From: Proteiniphilum sp. UBA1403
GTDB taxonomy: Bacteria; Bacteroidota; Bacteroidia; Bacteroidales; Dysgonomonadaceae
Assembly (NCBI GenBank): GCA_002305715.1
Contig: DBQD01000043.1
Location: 1 to 23,805, forward strand
Direction: 5' to 3'
DNA: 23,805 bases
Shown: positions 6,370 to 13,782 of the stretch, piece by piece
Layout of the letters: each line of letters begins with the position of its first letter
Position numbering within the stretch: the stretch's first letter is position 1
Program-made: the position numbers and the translations under genes
Notes under the pieces: model-generated
Told to the model about the DNA's origin: nothing
What the model saw: the letters and a program-made list of their open reading frames with translations, nothing else
Database searches by the model: none

Positions 6370-7736
6370 TATTTTCTAACGAGCTCTCCCGTCTCTATTC
6401 TTTTGAGATGACGCAGTTGAATCATCAGCAGATAAAAAGACAACATTGCCGCCAGTGTGTCGGAGACGGGCATTGCTATCCATAATCCGTTAAGACCCCA
6501 CAGGCGGGGAAAAAGCAAGATGCCCGGTACCAGAAATATCAACTGTCGACTTAAACTCTGTATAATTGACTTAACAGCAAAACCGATACTTTGGAAAAAG
6601 CTGGAGGTCACAATCTGAAATCCTACCAACGGTAGAGCAGCTACTGTGATACGTAGTCCTTTCTTTGTGATGTTGAGCAGTTCAGGATCAGTTGTAAACG
6701 CATTTGCGAAGAACCCTGGGAAGAATATGCTGATCAAAAAACCAGCCACTGTAATGCAAGTCGCAACCTTAAATGAGTAAAAAAGAGTCTCCTTAACGCG
6801 GCTCAGATTCCCTGCTCCGTAGTTGTAACCCATAATAGGCTGTGTTCCTTGATTGAGCCCCATGATCACCAACAAGAAAAGCATCAACACGGTGTTAATG
6901 ATACCGTAAGCACCCACAGCAAGATCTCCTCCGTAACGCAGGAGTGATGTGTTAATCAATACGGCAACACCAGATGCCGCAACCTGCATGCTGAAGGGAG
7001 ACATTCCAATGGATACAATTGCTCCAATTATCTTTCTGTCAAGACGAATATTTCGCCAATGAAGTTGAATCAAACTGCTCTTTTGTACAAAATGATGCAT
7101 TACGAAAAGCATTCCAATGAACATGGATATCACCGTTGCCCATGCTACACCTTTTATTCCCATATTGAAAACATAGAGGAAAATGGGAGTTAATATTACA
7201 CTGAAAATAGACCCTATGAGCATGGTAATCATCGCTTTCTTGGGATAACCAGAGGAGCGCATCATAGCGTTGAAATTATAGCAGAGGCTAACAAAAACAT
7301 TTCCCAATAAGACTATTCTCAGATAATCACGTGCATAAGGTATTGTTAGATCGCTAGCGCCAAATGCTCGTAAAATAGGATCTAGAAAGATGATGAAGAG
7401 GGTAATGAAGACTGCATTTAGTATAACCGTTAGAAGTAGCGAGTTTCCTAGAATCTTTTCAGAGGTTTCTTTGTCTCTTTTTCCCAGGCTTATAGAGATA
7501 CGTGCAGCTGCACCTGCCCCCACTAACATACCCAATGAAGAGGTAAGGTTCATGACCGGTAATGTGATGGCCAGGCCTGAAATGGCTAAAGCTCCAACAC
7601 TTTGCCCAATGAAAATACGTCCAATTACATTATAAAGAGCAAAAACAACTGTCCCTACAATGCCTGGCAGCGCATAATCCCAAACAAGCTTACTAATTTT
7701 TTTCGTTTGAAAATCAATATCTTTATTTGTCTGCAA
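6369..7736 (-). CDS. MATE family efflux transporter (MepA-like)
   Basis: A 455-residue inner-membrane protein with about 12 transmembrane segments in two repeated halves. Typical MATE wording includes P-V-M-N-L near the second helix, G-A-G-A-A-A-R-I-S in the first half, and G-L-N-Q-G-T-Q-P-I-M-G-Y-N-Y-G-A in the second, which points to the MepA-like branch. Such proteins export cationic drugs or other organic molecules in exchange for sodium or protons; the substrate cannot be read from sequence. The only plausible start is TTG at 7736: an in-frame stop lies a few codons upstream, no in-frame ATG occurs before residue 62, and the first helix would be lost if translation began there. A full promoter (7837-7866) lies about 95 bases upstream. 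Confidence 0.92.
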   Translation of the reverse strand: MQTNKDIDFQTKKISKLVWDYALPGIVGTVVFALYNVIGRIFIGQSVGALAISGLAITLPVMNLTSSLGMLVGAGAAARISISLGKRDKETSEKILGNSLLLTVILNAVFITLFIIFLDPILRAFGASDLTIPYARDYLRIVLLGNVFVSLCYNFNAMMRSSGYPKKAMITMLIGSIFSVILTPIFLYVFNMGIKGVAWATVISMFIGMLFVMHHFVQKSSLIQLHWRNIRLDRKIIGAIVSIGMSPFSMQVAASGVAVLINTSLLRYGGDLAVGAYGIINTVLMLFLLVIMGLNQGTQPIMGYNYGAGNLSRVKETLFYSFKVATCITVAGFLISIFFPGFFANAFTTDPELLNITKKGLRITVAALPLVGFQIVTSSFFQSIGFAVKSIIQSLSRQLIFLVPGILLFPRLWGLNGLWIAMPVSDTLAAMLSFYLLMIQLRHLKRIETGELVRK

Positions 7737-7836
7737 AATGGATGTAATAACCTGTTATATAAATCTTATTTCCGTTTTAGAGGGAAGAATGTTTAGAGCG
7801 TTGCGGATACCTTACGTTCGAAAACAATCCACGTTA

Positions 7837-7866
7837 CAAAGTTACGATTTTTTTTTGTACCACAAA
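7837..7866 (-). promoter_or_regulatory. Promoter for the MATE gene (-33 and -7)
   Basis: On the minus strand TTTG (7866-7863), an 18-base spacer, then TAACTTTG (7844-7837), an exact -7 match. The spacer contains nine consecutive A. Transcription would start near 7830. Confidence 0.65.
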
Positions 7867-7897
7867 TGATGCGAAAAGAAGTTTTAATACAGTAAGT

Positions 7898-7928
7898 TTT
7901 GATTTCCAAATAATTAATTTTATTTTTG
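7898..7928 (+). promoter_or_regulatory. Promoter for the DUF2851 gene (-33 and -7)
   Basis: TTTG at 7898-7901, a 19-base spacer, then TATTTTTG at 7921-7928, an exact -7 match. The start would be near 7935, leaving only about 10 bases before the ATG, so the mRNA is nearly leaderless. Confidence 0.65.
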
Positions 7929-7944
7929 GATTTTATACCTGTAA

Positions 7945-9237
7945 ATGATGACCGCCAAAGAACAACTTCTTCACTATGTGTGGATGTATCGGCTTATTCC
8001 TTCTGATTCCCTTACAACAATTGATGGGCAGTATATTGAGGTGATAGATCCTGGAATGCATAATCGTGATGCCGGCCCCGACTTCTTTAATGCAAAGATT
8101 AAAATTGGAGATAAAATATGGGCTGGGAACGTAGAGATTCACTGTTCATCAGACGATTGGGTCAAGCATGGGCATTCGTGTGATAAAGCTTACAACTCGG
8201 TCATTCTTCATCTTGCAGAGAATGCTAATGCTCCGGTATTCAATCAATTAGGAGAGAAAATACCCCAATGTGTAATAACAGTGCCAAACGATATACGTGC
8301 AAACGCCGATTATCTCATTTTCAGCTTGAGTCGCATTCCCTGCAAGCAGTTTTTGAACATCATACCCTCTCCCATTATCTACTCCTGGCTAAACAGACTT
8401 TCCATTGAAAGGCTGGAACGAAAAACAGACGAAATCTTTTCCCTTCTTGAGCGCTACAATGATTCATGGGATGAAGTATTTTATCTGGTTTTGACTCGTA
8501 ATTTTGGATTTGGATTGAACTCCGAAGAGTTTCAGGGTTTAGCCTTTTCGTTGCCATTTAACTATATTTTGCGTCACAGTGATAATCTTTTTCAAATTGA
8601 GGCACTTTTATTTGGGCAAGCGGGAATGTTAAAACAGAAGACTCAGCACGACGTCTATTATGTTCGCTTAAAAGAGGAATATGCATTTCTTTCTGCAAAA
8701 TATAGCTTGCAGAGCAGAGATGATTTATATTTTAAAAGCATGAGAATACGTCCCCGATCATTTCCACAAATACGCATAGCACAACTGGCATCACTCTTAC
8801 AAAGTTCCGGACGCCTCTTTTCTCACATATTGGTGAAAGAGGATATTCGTGAGATCCGTACCTTGTTTCAAACCTCACCATCAGCATATTGGGAGACTCA
8901 TTACAATTTTGGAGTTGCTTCACCAAAAATGGACAAACCACTTGGAGAGTCTTCTCTAGATATACTCCTTATCAATACGGTGGTACCTATACTATTCGCA
9001 TATGGTAGAAGGAGAGATTCAGAGAAATACTGCGACAAGGCTATCCGCTTTATGGAGGCGTTGAAACCAGAAAGAAACAGCATTGTCAGAGAGTTCGCAC
9101 AGGCAGGCGTCACAGCAAGACATGCATTCGACTCGCAAGCACTCATTCAGTTATGTAAAGAATATTGCGACACTCGAAAGTGCCTCTATTGTACAATAGG
9201 TCACAAGCTTCTCACCTCAACCCACCTCAACCAATAA
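7945..9237 (+). CDS. DUF2851 family protein
   Basis: A 430-residue cytosolic protein of unknown function, well known in Bacteroidota. Conserved N-terminal blocks are visible: H39-N-R-D42-A-G-P45-D46-F-F-N-A, then G61-N-V-E64-I-H66, then S-D70-D-W-x-x-H75-G-H77-x-x-D80-x-A-Y-N-S-V-I-L-H89. The spacing of P-D and E-x-H resembles a PD-(D/E)XK nuclease core with His in the place of Lys, but this is inference. The C-terminus has a cysteine cluster C404-x3-C408-x4-C413-x2-C416 with H420 nearby, which could bind zinc or an iron-sulfur cluster. A second in-frame ATG (7948) is equally possible as start. Nothing in the neighbourhood tells its job. No clear terminator follows in the 159-base gap. Confidence 0.88.
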   Translation: MMTAKEQLLHYVWMYRLIPSDSLTTIDGQYIEVIDPGMHNRDAGPDFFNAKIKIGDKIWAGNVEIHCSSDDWVKHGHSCDKAYNSVILHLAENANAPVFNQLGEKIPQCVITVPNDIRANADYLIFSLSRIPCKQFLNIIPSPIIYSWLNRLSIERLERKTDEIFSLLERYNDSWDEVFYLVLTRNFGFGLNSEEFQGLAFSLPFNYILRHSDNLFQIEALLFGQAGMLKQKTQHDVYYVRLKEEYAFLSAKYSLQSRDDLYFKSMRIRPRSFPQIRIAQLASLLQSSGRLFSHILVKEDIREIRTLFQTSPSAYWETHYNFGVASPKMDKPLGESSLDILLINTVVPILFAYGRRRDSEKYCDKAIRFMEALKPERNSIVREFAQAGVTARHAFDSQALIQLCKEYCDTRKCLYCTIGHKLLTSTHLNQ

Positions 9238-9330
9238 ATTAACATTCTACACATTATGGAAAGAAATTGTTTACATACGTTCGTTTTTTTATCGCAATGA
9301 CAGTATATAAGTTAACCTTTCTTCAGTCCA

Positions 9331-9358
9331 TTGCATAAAGAAAATAGTTGTATTTTTG
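9331..9358 (+). promoter_or_regulatory. Promoter for the Ig-like lipoprotein / DUF3108 pair
   Basis: TTG at 9331-9333, a 17-base spacer, then TATTTTTG at 9351-9358, an exact -7 match, about 38 bases before the ATG at 9397. Confidence 0.55.
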
Positions 9359-9396
9359 CAGTCTAATAGAGACATAGTTCATTCAAATTCGATCAC

Positions 9397-11361
9397 ATGT
9401 GGCATAAAATTCTATCATTTTTTTCTTTTCTCTTTCTGGTGGTGTTGAGTGTCATCTTGCTTCATGCATGCGCCAATATTGCATCGCCCACAGGTGGACC
9501 TTATGATGTGGATCCTCCAAAGGTGAAGAGAGCAAACCCCGACTTCAACTCTCTTCGAGCCACCCAGACGAGAATTGAAATTGAGTTCGACGAGAATATC
9601 AAGATTAAAACACCCTCTGAAAAGGTAATCATTACTCCTCCGCAGAAGGTGATGCCTGTAATTCGCTCGTTGGGAAAGAAGGCCGTGGTAGAGATTAAAG
9701 ACTCACTTTTGCCCAATACAACTTACACCATCGACTTCACCGATGCCATTGCCGACAACAACGAGGAGAACCCGCTGGAAAATTTTGTTTTTTCCTTCTC
9801 CACCGGTGAACAGTTAGATACACTTGCTGTTTCCGGTAAAGTTATTACCGCAGAGAATCTAGAACCTGTTACAGGTATCTATGTAGGGATACATTCTAAA
9901 TTCGAAGACACCGTTTTTACCCGTGTACCTTTTGAACGAATTTCACGCACCGACTCAAGGGGTAATTTTACCGTACGAGGTATGGCACCCGGCAAGTATA
10001 AGGTTTTTGCTTTAAAAGACTTGAATAGAGATTATAAGTACGATAACCCTCAGGAATCTATAGCTTTTCTCGATTCTATTATCATCCCTTCTACTATGCC
10101 GGCAGTACGTCAGGATACTATTTATAAAGATAGCCTCACCATCGATAGCATCCTAACGGTTCATTATACCCGCTTTTTACCGGATGATTTGCTACTCCGT
10201 TCTTTTGATTCGGACTTCCAACGAGAATATCTTCAGAAACATGAACGTACCGATTCCAATAAACTGACACTCTTTTTTGCGGCCCCAACAGCACTGGCTA
10301 ACTTCACACTCTTGGAACCTGAGGTCTCATCAGATAACTGGTATGTGATGGAACGAAGCGCCGGAAATGACACTCTGCTACTCTGGATCACCGACTCCCT
10401 GATTTATAAACAGGATACGATCCGCATGAAAGTCGACTATACACGCACCGATTCGCTGAACATGAATTTTATCGATACCGATACCCTCACCTTCAGTATT
10501 CGTAAATCTGCACGCGACAGGCGAACGGAAAGACGTGAGAGAGAAAAAAATGAGAAGGAAGAAAAGGAAAATGCAATTCGTTTCCTCGGTATCAAAAGCA
10601 ATATACAGGCCACTTTTGATTTGTTTAACCCATTACGATTAGAGTTTGAGCAACCTTTAGTTGCATTTGATTCCTCTCTCGTGCGTCTGGAAAAAGCTGT
10701 AGACTCACTGTTTGAGGTTGTCCCTTACCGATTGGAAAGCGATACGCTCAATCCTCGAAAGTATACACTCCGGCCACGCTGGGAACCGGGCGCTAAGTAT
10801 AAACTGACTGTAGACTCTGCCTCTTTGGTTAGTCGTTACGGAATTTGGAACAATAAGTATGAACAATCTTTCACCATGAAGGAGCTCGACCAATATGGAA
10901 ACCTTGAAGTAACCATCATTGGCTTACCTGAGGGAAAGACGGCTTTCGTGGAGTTACTCGATAAAACGGATAAACCTTTTCGGAAAAGCTTCGTCAAAGG
11001 AAACCAAGTTAGGTTTCAGGATCTTCTACCCAGTGAGGAGGTTTATGCTCGCATGGTGATCGACGATAATGGAGATGGCGAGTGGACAACTGGCAACTAT
11101 GAAGAAAAAAGACAACCTGAAATTGTGTATTACTACCCGGGAAAGTGGACGATTAGAGCATATACTGATCATACAGAGGAGTGGAACATCGAAGCCGTTC
11201 CAATGATCAGGCAGAAGCCACTTGAAATAACAAAGAATAAACCGGAAGAAAAGAAAAGGAGAGATCCAAATCAAGACCGGAATAATCAACAGCAAAATCA
11301 GCAAAACTCATCCTTTGGATTTGGTGGGGGACGAGGATCAGGTGGTTTTGGCGGTATGTAA
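9397..11361 (+). CDS. Lipoprotein with SbsA-like Ig domain
   Basis: A 654-residue predicted outer-membrane or periplasmic lipoprotein. A hydrophobic signal leads to a lipobox (L-L-H-A-C25), then the Bacteroidota-typical A-N-I-A-S-P-T-G-G-P-Y-D-V-D-P-P-K-V. Residues about 40-138 form an SbsA-like (Big_5) Ig domain ending F-V-F-S-F-S-T-G. A carboxypeptidase-regulatory-like beta-sandwich follows (F-T-V-R-G-M-A-P-G-K-Y-K-V-F-A-L-K-D-L-N). Two Asp-rich loops, D-L-N-R-D-Y-K-Y-D and D-D-N-G-D-G-E-W, look like calcium sites. A charged helical segment (R/E/K-rich, about residues 370-385) splits the protein. The tail is Gln/Asn-rich, then Gly/Phe-rich. The function is unknown; a structural or surface-binding role is likely. 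Its stop overlaps an ATG by one base, but the next gene probably starts further in. Confidence 0.87.
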   Translation: MWHKILSFFSFLFLVVLSVILLHACANIASPTGGPYDVDPPKVKRANPDFNSLRATQTRIEIEFDENIKIKTPSEKVIITPPQKVMPVIRSLGKKAVVEIKDSLLPNTTYTIDFTDAIADNNEENPLENFVFSFSTGEQLDTLAVSGKVITAENLEPVTGIYVGIHSKFEDTVFTRVPFERISRTDSRGNFTVRGMAPGKYKVFALKDLNRDYKYDNPQESIAFLDSIIIPSTMPAVRQDTIYKDSLTIDSILTVHYTRFLPDDLLLRSFDSDFQREYLQKHERTDSNKLTLFFAAPTALANFTLLEPEVSSDNWYVMERSAGNDTLLLWITDSLIYKQDTIRMKVDYTRTDSLNMNFIDTDTLTFSIRKSARDRRTERREREKNEKEEKENAIRFLGIKSNIQATFDLFNPLRLEFEQPLVAFDSSLVRLEKAVDSLFEVVPYRLESDTLNPRKYTLRPRWEPGAKYKLTVDSASLVSRYGIWNNKYEQSFTMKELDQYGNLEVTIIGLPEGKTAFVELLDKTDKPFRKSFVKGNQVRFQDLLPSEEVYARMVIDDNGDGEWTTGNYEEKRQPEIVYYYPGKWTIRAYTDHTEEWNIEAVPMIRQKPLEITKNKPEEKKRRDPNQDRNNQQQNQQNSSFGFGGGRGSGGFGGM

Positions 11362-11414
11362 TGTATTGGAGAATGAAGCTTCCAGTCACGTATTGTTCAC
11401 GAAAAAAAATAACA

Positions 11415-12215
11415 ATGAATAAAAAACATCGTATTCTATCAACTTTATTCCTTTTTATTCTTTCATTACTTCCTGTGATAGCGCAGTGTAAGCTTACAAA
11501 TACTGCCTTTACAAGCGGTGAAAATATAGAATATGATCTTTATTTCGATATGGGCTTACTGAAAGCTCGTGCAGGAAAAGGGTCGTTGCAGATTATGGAT
11601 GCCAATTACAGAGGAGAAAACGCTTACAAAACCGTTATGTTACTCAATACATCCGGAATTGCAGGTAACCTTTATACGGTAAATGACACCCTCACCTCCT
11701 ACATCGATCATAATCTACGCCCCTTGTTGTTCACGAAAGAATCTTACGAAGGAAAAGACTACTCAATAGAAAGGCAATCGTTTACCTACAAAGGAAATGA
11801 AATCAGCATACGCGCATTCCGCACCAGAAATAACATCGCCCGTTTCGACGAGGTGGTCACCACCGATCAGTGCACATATGACTACCTGTCTGTGATCTCT
11901 TATGTGCGAAACCTCGATTACAGCAACATGAAAATTGGCGACAAACTATATATCCGTTTTATCTCAGGTAGAAAACCGGTGGATATGTATGTGAATTTTA
12001 AGGGTACATCATCTTTAAAAGCAAACGACGGCAAAACATACAACGTGATCAATATCTCCCTGACCATACAGGACGATGCTTTTACCAACCCCAAGGAGTC
12101 AATCAAAGCATCCTTAACAAACGACAAAAACCGTCTTCCTGTTGTCATCGACACCAGCTTGAAAATTGGGTCAGTGAGAGCAGTCATGCGCGGTGTCTCT
12201 GGAGCGAGGCACTAA
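11415..12215 (+). CDS. DUF3108 domain-containing periplasmic protein
   Basis: A 266-residue protein from the ATG at 11415. An in-frame ATG at 11361 overlaps the previous stop, but its extra 18 residues are basic and lack signal character. Starting at M-N-K-K-H-R gives a clean signal peptide with likely cleavage after V-I-A-Q, and an A-rich leader suits Bacteroidota. The body is a predicted beta-rich fold matching DUF3108: G-E-N-I-E-Y-D-L-Y-F-D, a central Y-D-Y-L-S-V-I-S-Y-V-R, and the C-terminal N-R-L-P-V-V-I-D-T-S-L-K-I-G-S-V-R-A-V. It is probably co-transcribed with the Ig-like lipoprotein, 53 bases apart, and may work with it at the envelope. The molecular role is unknown. Confidence 0.85.
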   Translation: MNKKHRILSTLFLFILSLLPVIAQCKLTNTAFTSGENIEYDLYFDMGLLKARAGKGSLQIMDANYRGENAYKTVMLLNTSGIAGNLYTVNDTLTSYIDHNLRPLLFTKESYEGKDYSIERQSFTYKGNEISIRAFRTRNNIARFDEVVTTDQCTYDYLSVISYVRNLDYSNMKIGDKLYIRFISGRKPVDMYVNFKGTSSLKANDGKTYNVINISLTIQDDAFTNPKESIKASLTNDKNRLPVVIDTSLKIGSVRAVMRGVSGARH

Positions 12216-12399
12216 AAAGATTGCGGTTACTGGCACAAGATAACGACGAGCTTTATGCGATCATAAAACAACTATCGTCACAAATAAATTTACCCCACTG
12301 GGTAAGAAAACCGATGATCACGAAAATCGCTCCGGTAAATTTGCAGGGGGATTATTTAGCGGAAAAAATGTAAATTTGTCTGAAAGGTTGGATTATTAA
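12216..12399 (+). pseudogene. Possible decayed gene remnant between the DUF3108 gene and rex
   Basis: Two overlapping reading stretches lack start codons but read like protein. One frame is open from within the DUF3108 end to a stop at 12371-12373 (contains L-L-A-Q-D-N-D-E-L-Y-A-I-I-K-Q-L). The other runs to a stop at 12397-12399 (ends G-G-L-F-S-G-K-N-V-N-L-S-E-R-L-D-Y). Joined by one frameshift they would make a plausible C-terminal tail. I do not recognise the family, and chance is not excluded. Confidence 0.25.
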
Positions 12400-12454
12400 A
12401 GAAATAATTCTTTAAATAGCGAATATGAATATCAGAATTTCTCTGAAAAGAACG

Positions 12455-12475
12455 TATCTTTGTGCACGTTAACGT
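12455..12475 (+). promoter_or_regulatory. Promoter -7 element for rex with overlapping palindrome
   Basis: TATCTTTG at 12455-12462 is an exact -7 match, 28 bases before the rex ATG. Just downstream, around the expected start of transcription, lies a perfect 10-base palindrome ACGTTAACGT (12466-12475), preceded by TTTGTG. Rex operators in other phyla are TTGTG/TTAAC-type inverted repeats, so this may be an autoregulatory operator; that is inference. Confidence 0.45.
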
Positions 12476-12490
12476 AAACTGACCGATTGT

Positions 12491-13126
12491 ATGCCCATTC
12501 AAAATGAATCCATAAAGATACCTGAGCCCGCACTCAGGAGACTTCCCTGGTACTTGTCGTATGTGAAATTATTGAAAAGTCAGGGAGAAGTCATCGTATC
12601 CTCCACCCAGATTGCCAAAAAGATTGATGTATCTGCATCACAGATAGCGAAAGATTTATCGTATGTCGATATCAATGGCAAAACAAGAGTAGGATATGAT
12701 ATCGACGAACTTATCTCGGTACTCGAGACCTTTCTCGGTTTCAAAAAAAGCCACAAAGCCGTGTTGTTTGGAGTGGGTAGTTTAGGAGCTGCTTTACTAT
12801 CCGATTCCGGATTGGAACAATATGGTCTCAAGATCATTGCCGGGTTCGATGTGAACCCAGCCATTGTGAATCAGCAAGTGCACCATATCCCCGTTTTTCA
12901 TACCGATGAATTTTTTGAAAGGAACGAGAAGATACAGGCTGAAATAGGAATTCTTACTGTACCGCCAGGGTACGCACAGGAAGTATCAGACTACATGATA
13001 CGCGGAGGTATAAAAGGAATATGGAATTTTACCCCTTTTAGAATTCGTGTGCCGGAAGGTGTTGTGTTGCAAAACACCTCACTTTATGCACACCTAGCTG
13101 TAATGTTTAATCGTTTAGGGTCATGA
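12491..13126 (+). CDS. rex: Redox-sensing transcriptional repressor Rex
   Basis: A 211-residue dimeric repressor that reads the NADH/NAD+ ratio. The N-terminal winged helix begins I-P-E-P-A-L-R-R-L-P-W-Y-L and includes S-S-T-Q-I-A and S-Q-I-A-K-D-L-S-Y, then R-V-G-Y-D. The Rossmann domain follows, with G94-V-G96-S-L-G99 for dinucleotide binding and a typical V-P-P-G-Y-A-Q and G-I-W-N-F-T-P near the end. Rex proteins repress fermentation and electron-transport genes until NADH rises. It shares ATGA with the next gene, so the two are translationally coupled. A palindrome next to its promoter may serve autoregulation. It is likely the first gene of a run reaching the cobalamin adenosyltransferase. 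Confidence 0.95.
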   Translation: MPIQNESIKIPEPALRRLPWYLSYVKLLKSQGEVIVSSTQIAKKIDVSASQIAKDLSYVDINGKTRVGYDIDELISVLETFLGFKKSHKAVLFGVGSLGAALLSDSGLEQYGLKIIAGFDVNPAIVNQQVHHIPVFHTDEFFERNEKIQAEIGILTVPPGYAQEVSDYMIRGGIKGIWNFTPFRIRVPEGVVLQNTSLYAHLAVMFNRLGS

Positions 13127-13737
13127 AAATATTTGCGATAGGTCTTAATTACGCTTCACACAATAATGAGATGAAGCGTACATTTGAAAGTGAAGAACCG
13201 GTAGTCTTCATGAAACCCGATACAGCAATACTCAAGGGCGGAAAGCCCTTTTTTCTGCCTGATTTTTCGGAAGAAATGCATTACGAAACAGAGCTGGTGG
13301 TGAAAATAAGCCGTTTGGGGAAAAATATTGCTGAACGCTTTGCCCATCGTTACTATGAGGAGGTTACCGTGGGAATAGATTTTACAGCCCGCGATTTGCA
13401 AAAGAAGCAAAAAGAGAAAGGTTTACCCTGGGAGATATCCAAAGCCTTTGATAATTCTGCTGCATTGGGTACTTTTATCTTAAAAGAGGAGGCCGGTGAT
13501 GTCAATAATATAGATTTTCATCTCGATATTAACGGAAAACTTGTACAACAGGGTAACACTTCCGATATGATCTATTCGGTTGATAAGATTATTTCGTATA
13601 TTAGCCGATTCTTTACACTGAAAATTGGTGACATACTATTTACCGGTACTCCTGCTGGTGTGGGACCAGTGAATGTAAACGACCATTTACAGGGATACTT
13701 AGGCGATAAAAAATTATTGGATTTCAGGATAAAGTAA
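13123..13737 (+). CDS. Fumarylacetoacetate hydrolase family protein
   Basis: A 204-residue cytosolic enzyme of the FAH/acylpyruvase fold. The metal site is visible: H53-Y-E55-T-E57-L and V-G-I-D86-F-T-A-R-D. A conserved G-I-D-F-T-A-R-D-L-Q is followed by K-G-L-P-W-E-I-S-K-A-F-D, and near the end G-D-I-L-F-T-G-T-P-A-G-V-G-P. Short single-domain members often act as acylpyruvate hydrolases or oxaloacetate decarboxylases/tautomerases; the exact substrate cannot be told. It overlaps rex by four bases and lies 45 bases before porV. From memory, a family member also lies just before porU-porV in Porphyromonas gingivalis. Confidence 0.9.
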   Translation: MKIFAIGLNYASHNNEMKRTFESEEPVVFMKPDTAILKGGKPFFLPDFSEEMHYETELVVKISRLGKNIAERFAHRYYEEVTVGIDFTARDLQKKQKEKGLPWEISKAFDNSAALGTFILKEEAGDVNNIDFHLDINGKLVQQGNTSDMIYSVDKIISYISRFFTLKIGDILFTGTPAGVGPVNVNDHLQGYLGDKKLLDFRIK

Positions 13738-13782
13738 GTGTATCCTGAAACGTAGGGCAAACAACAGTCAATCGTTTTAGAA

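Noticed and set aside
11361..11414. Start of the DUF3108 gene at the ATG overlapping the previous stop
   Set aside because: The added 18 residues spoil the signal peptide; the ATG at 11415 gives a normal one.
12170..12215. Frameshift at the end of the DUF3108 gene
   Set aside because: The normal C-terminal S-L-K-I-G-S-V-R-A-V block is present and the stop lies where the family usually ends.
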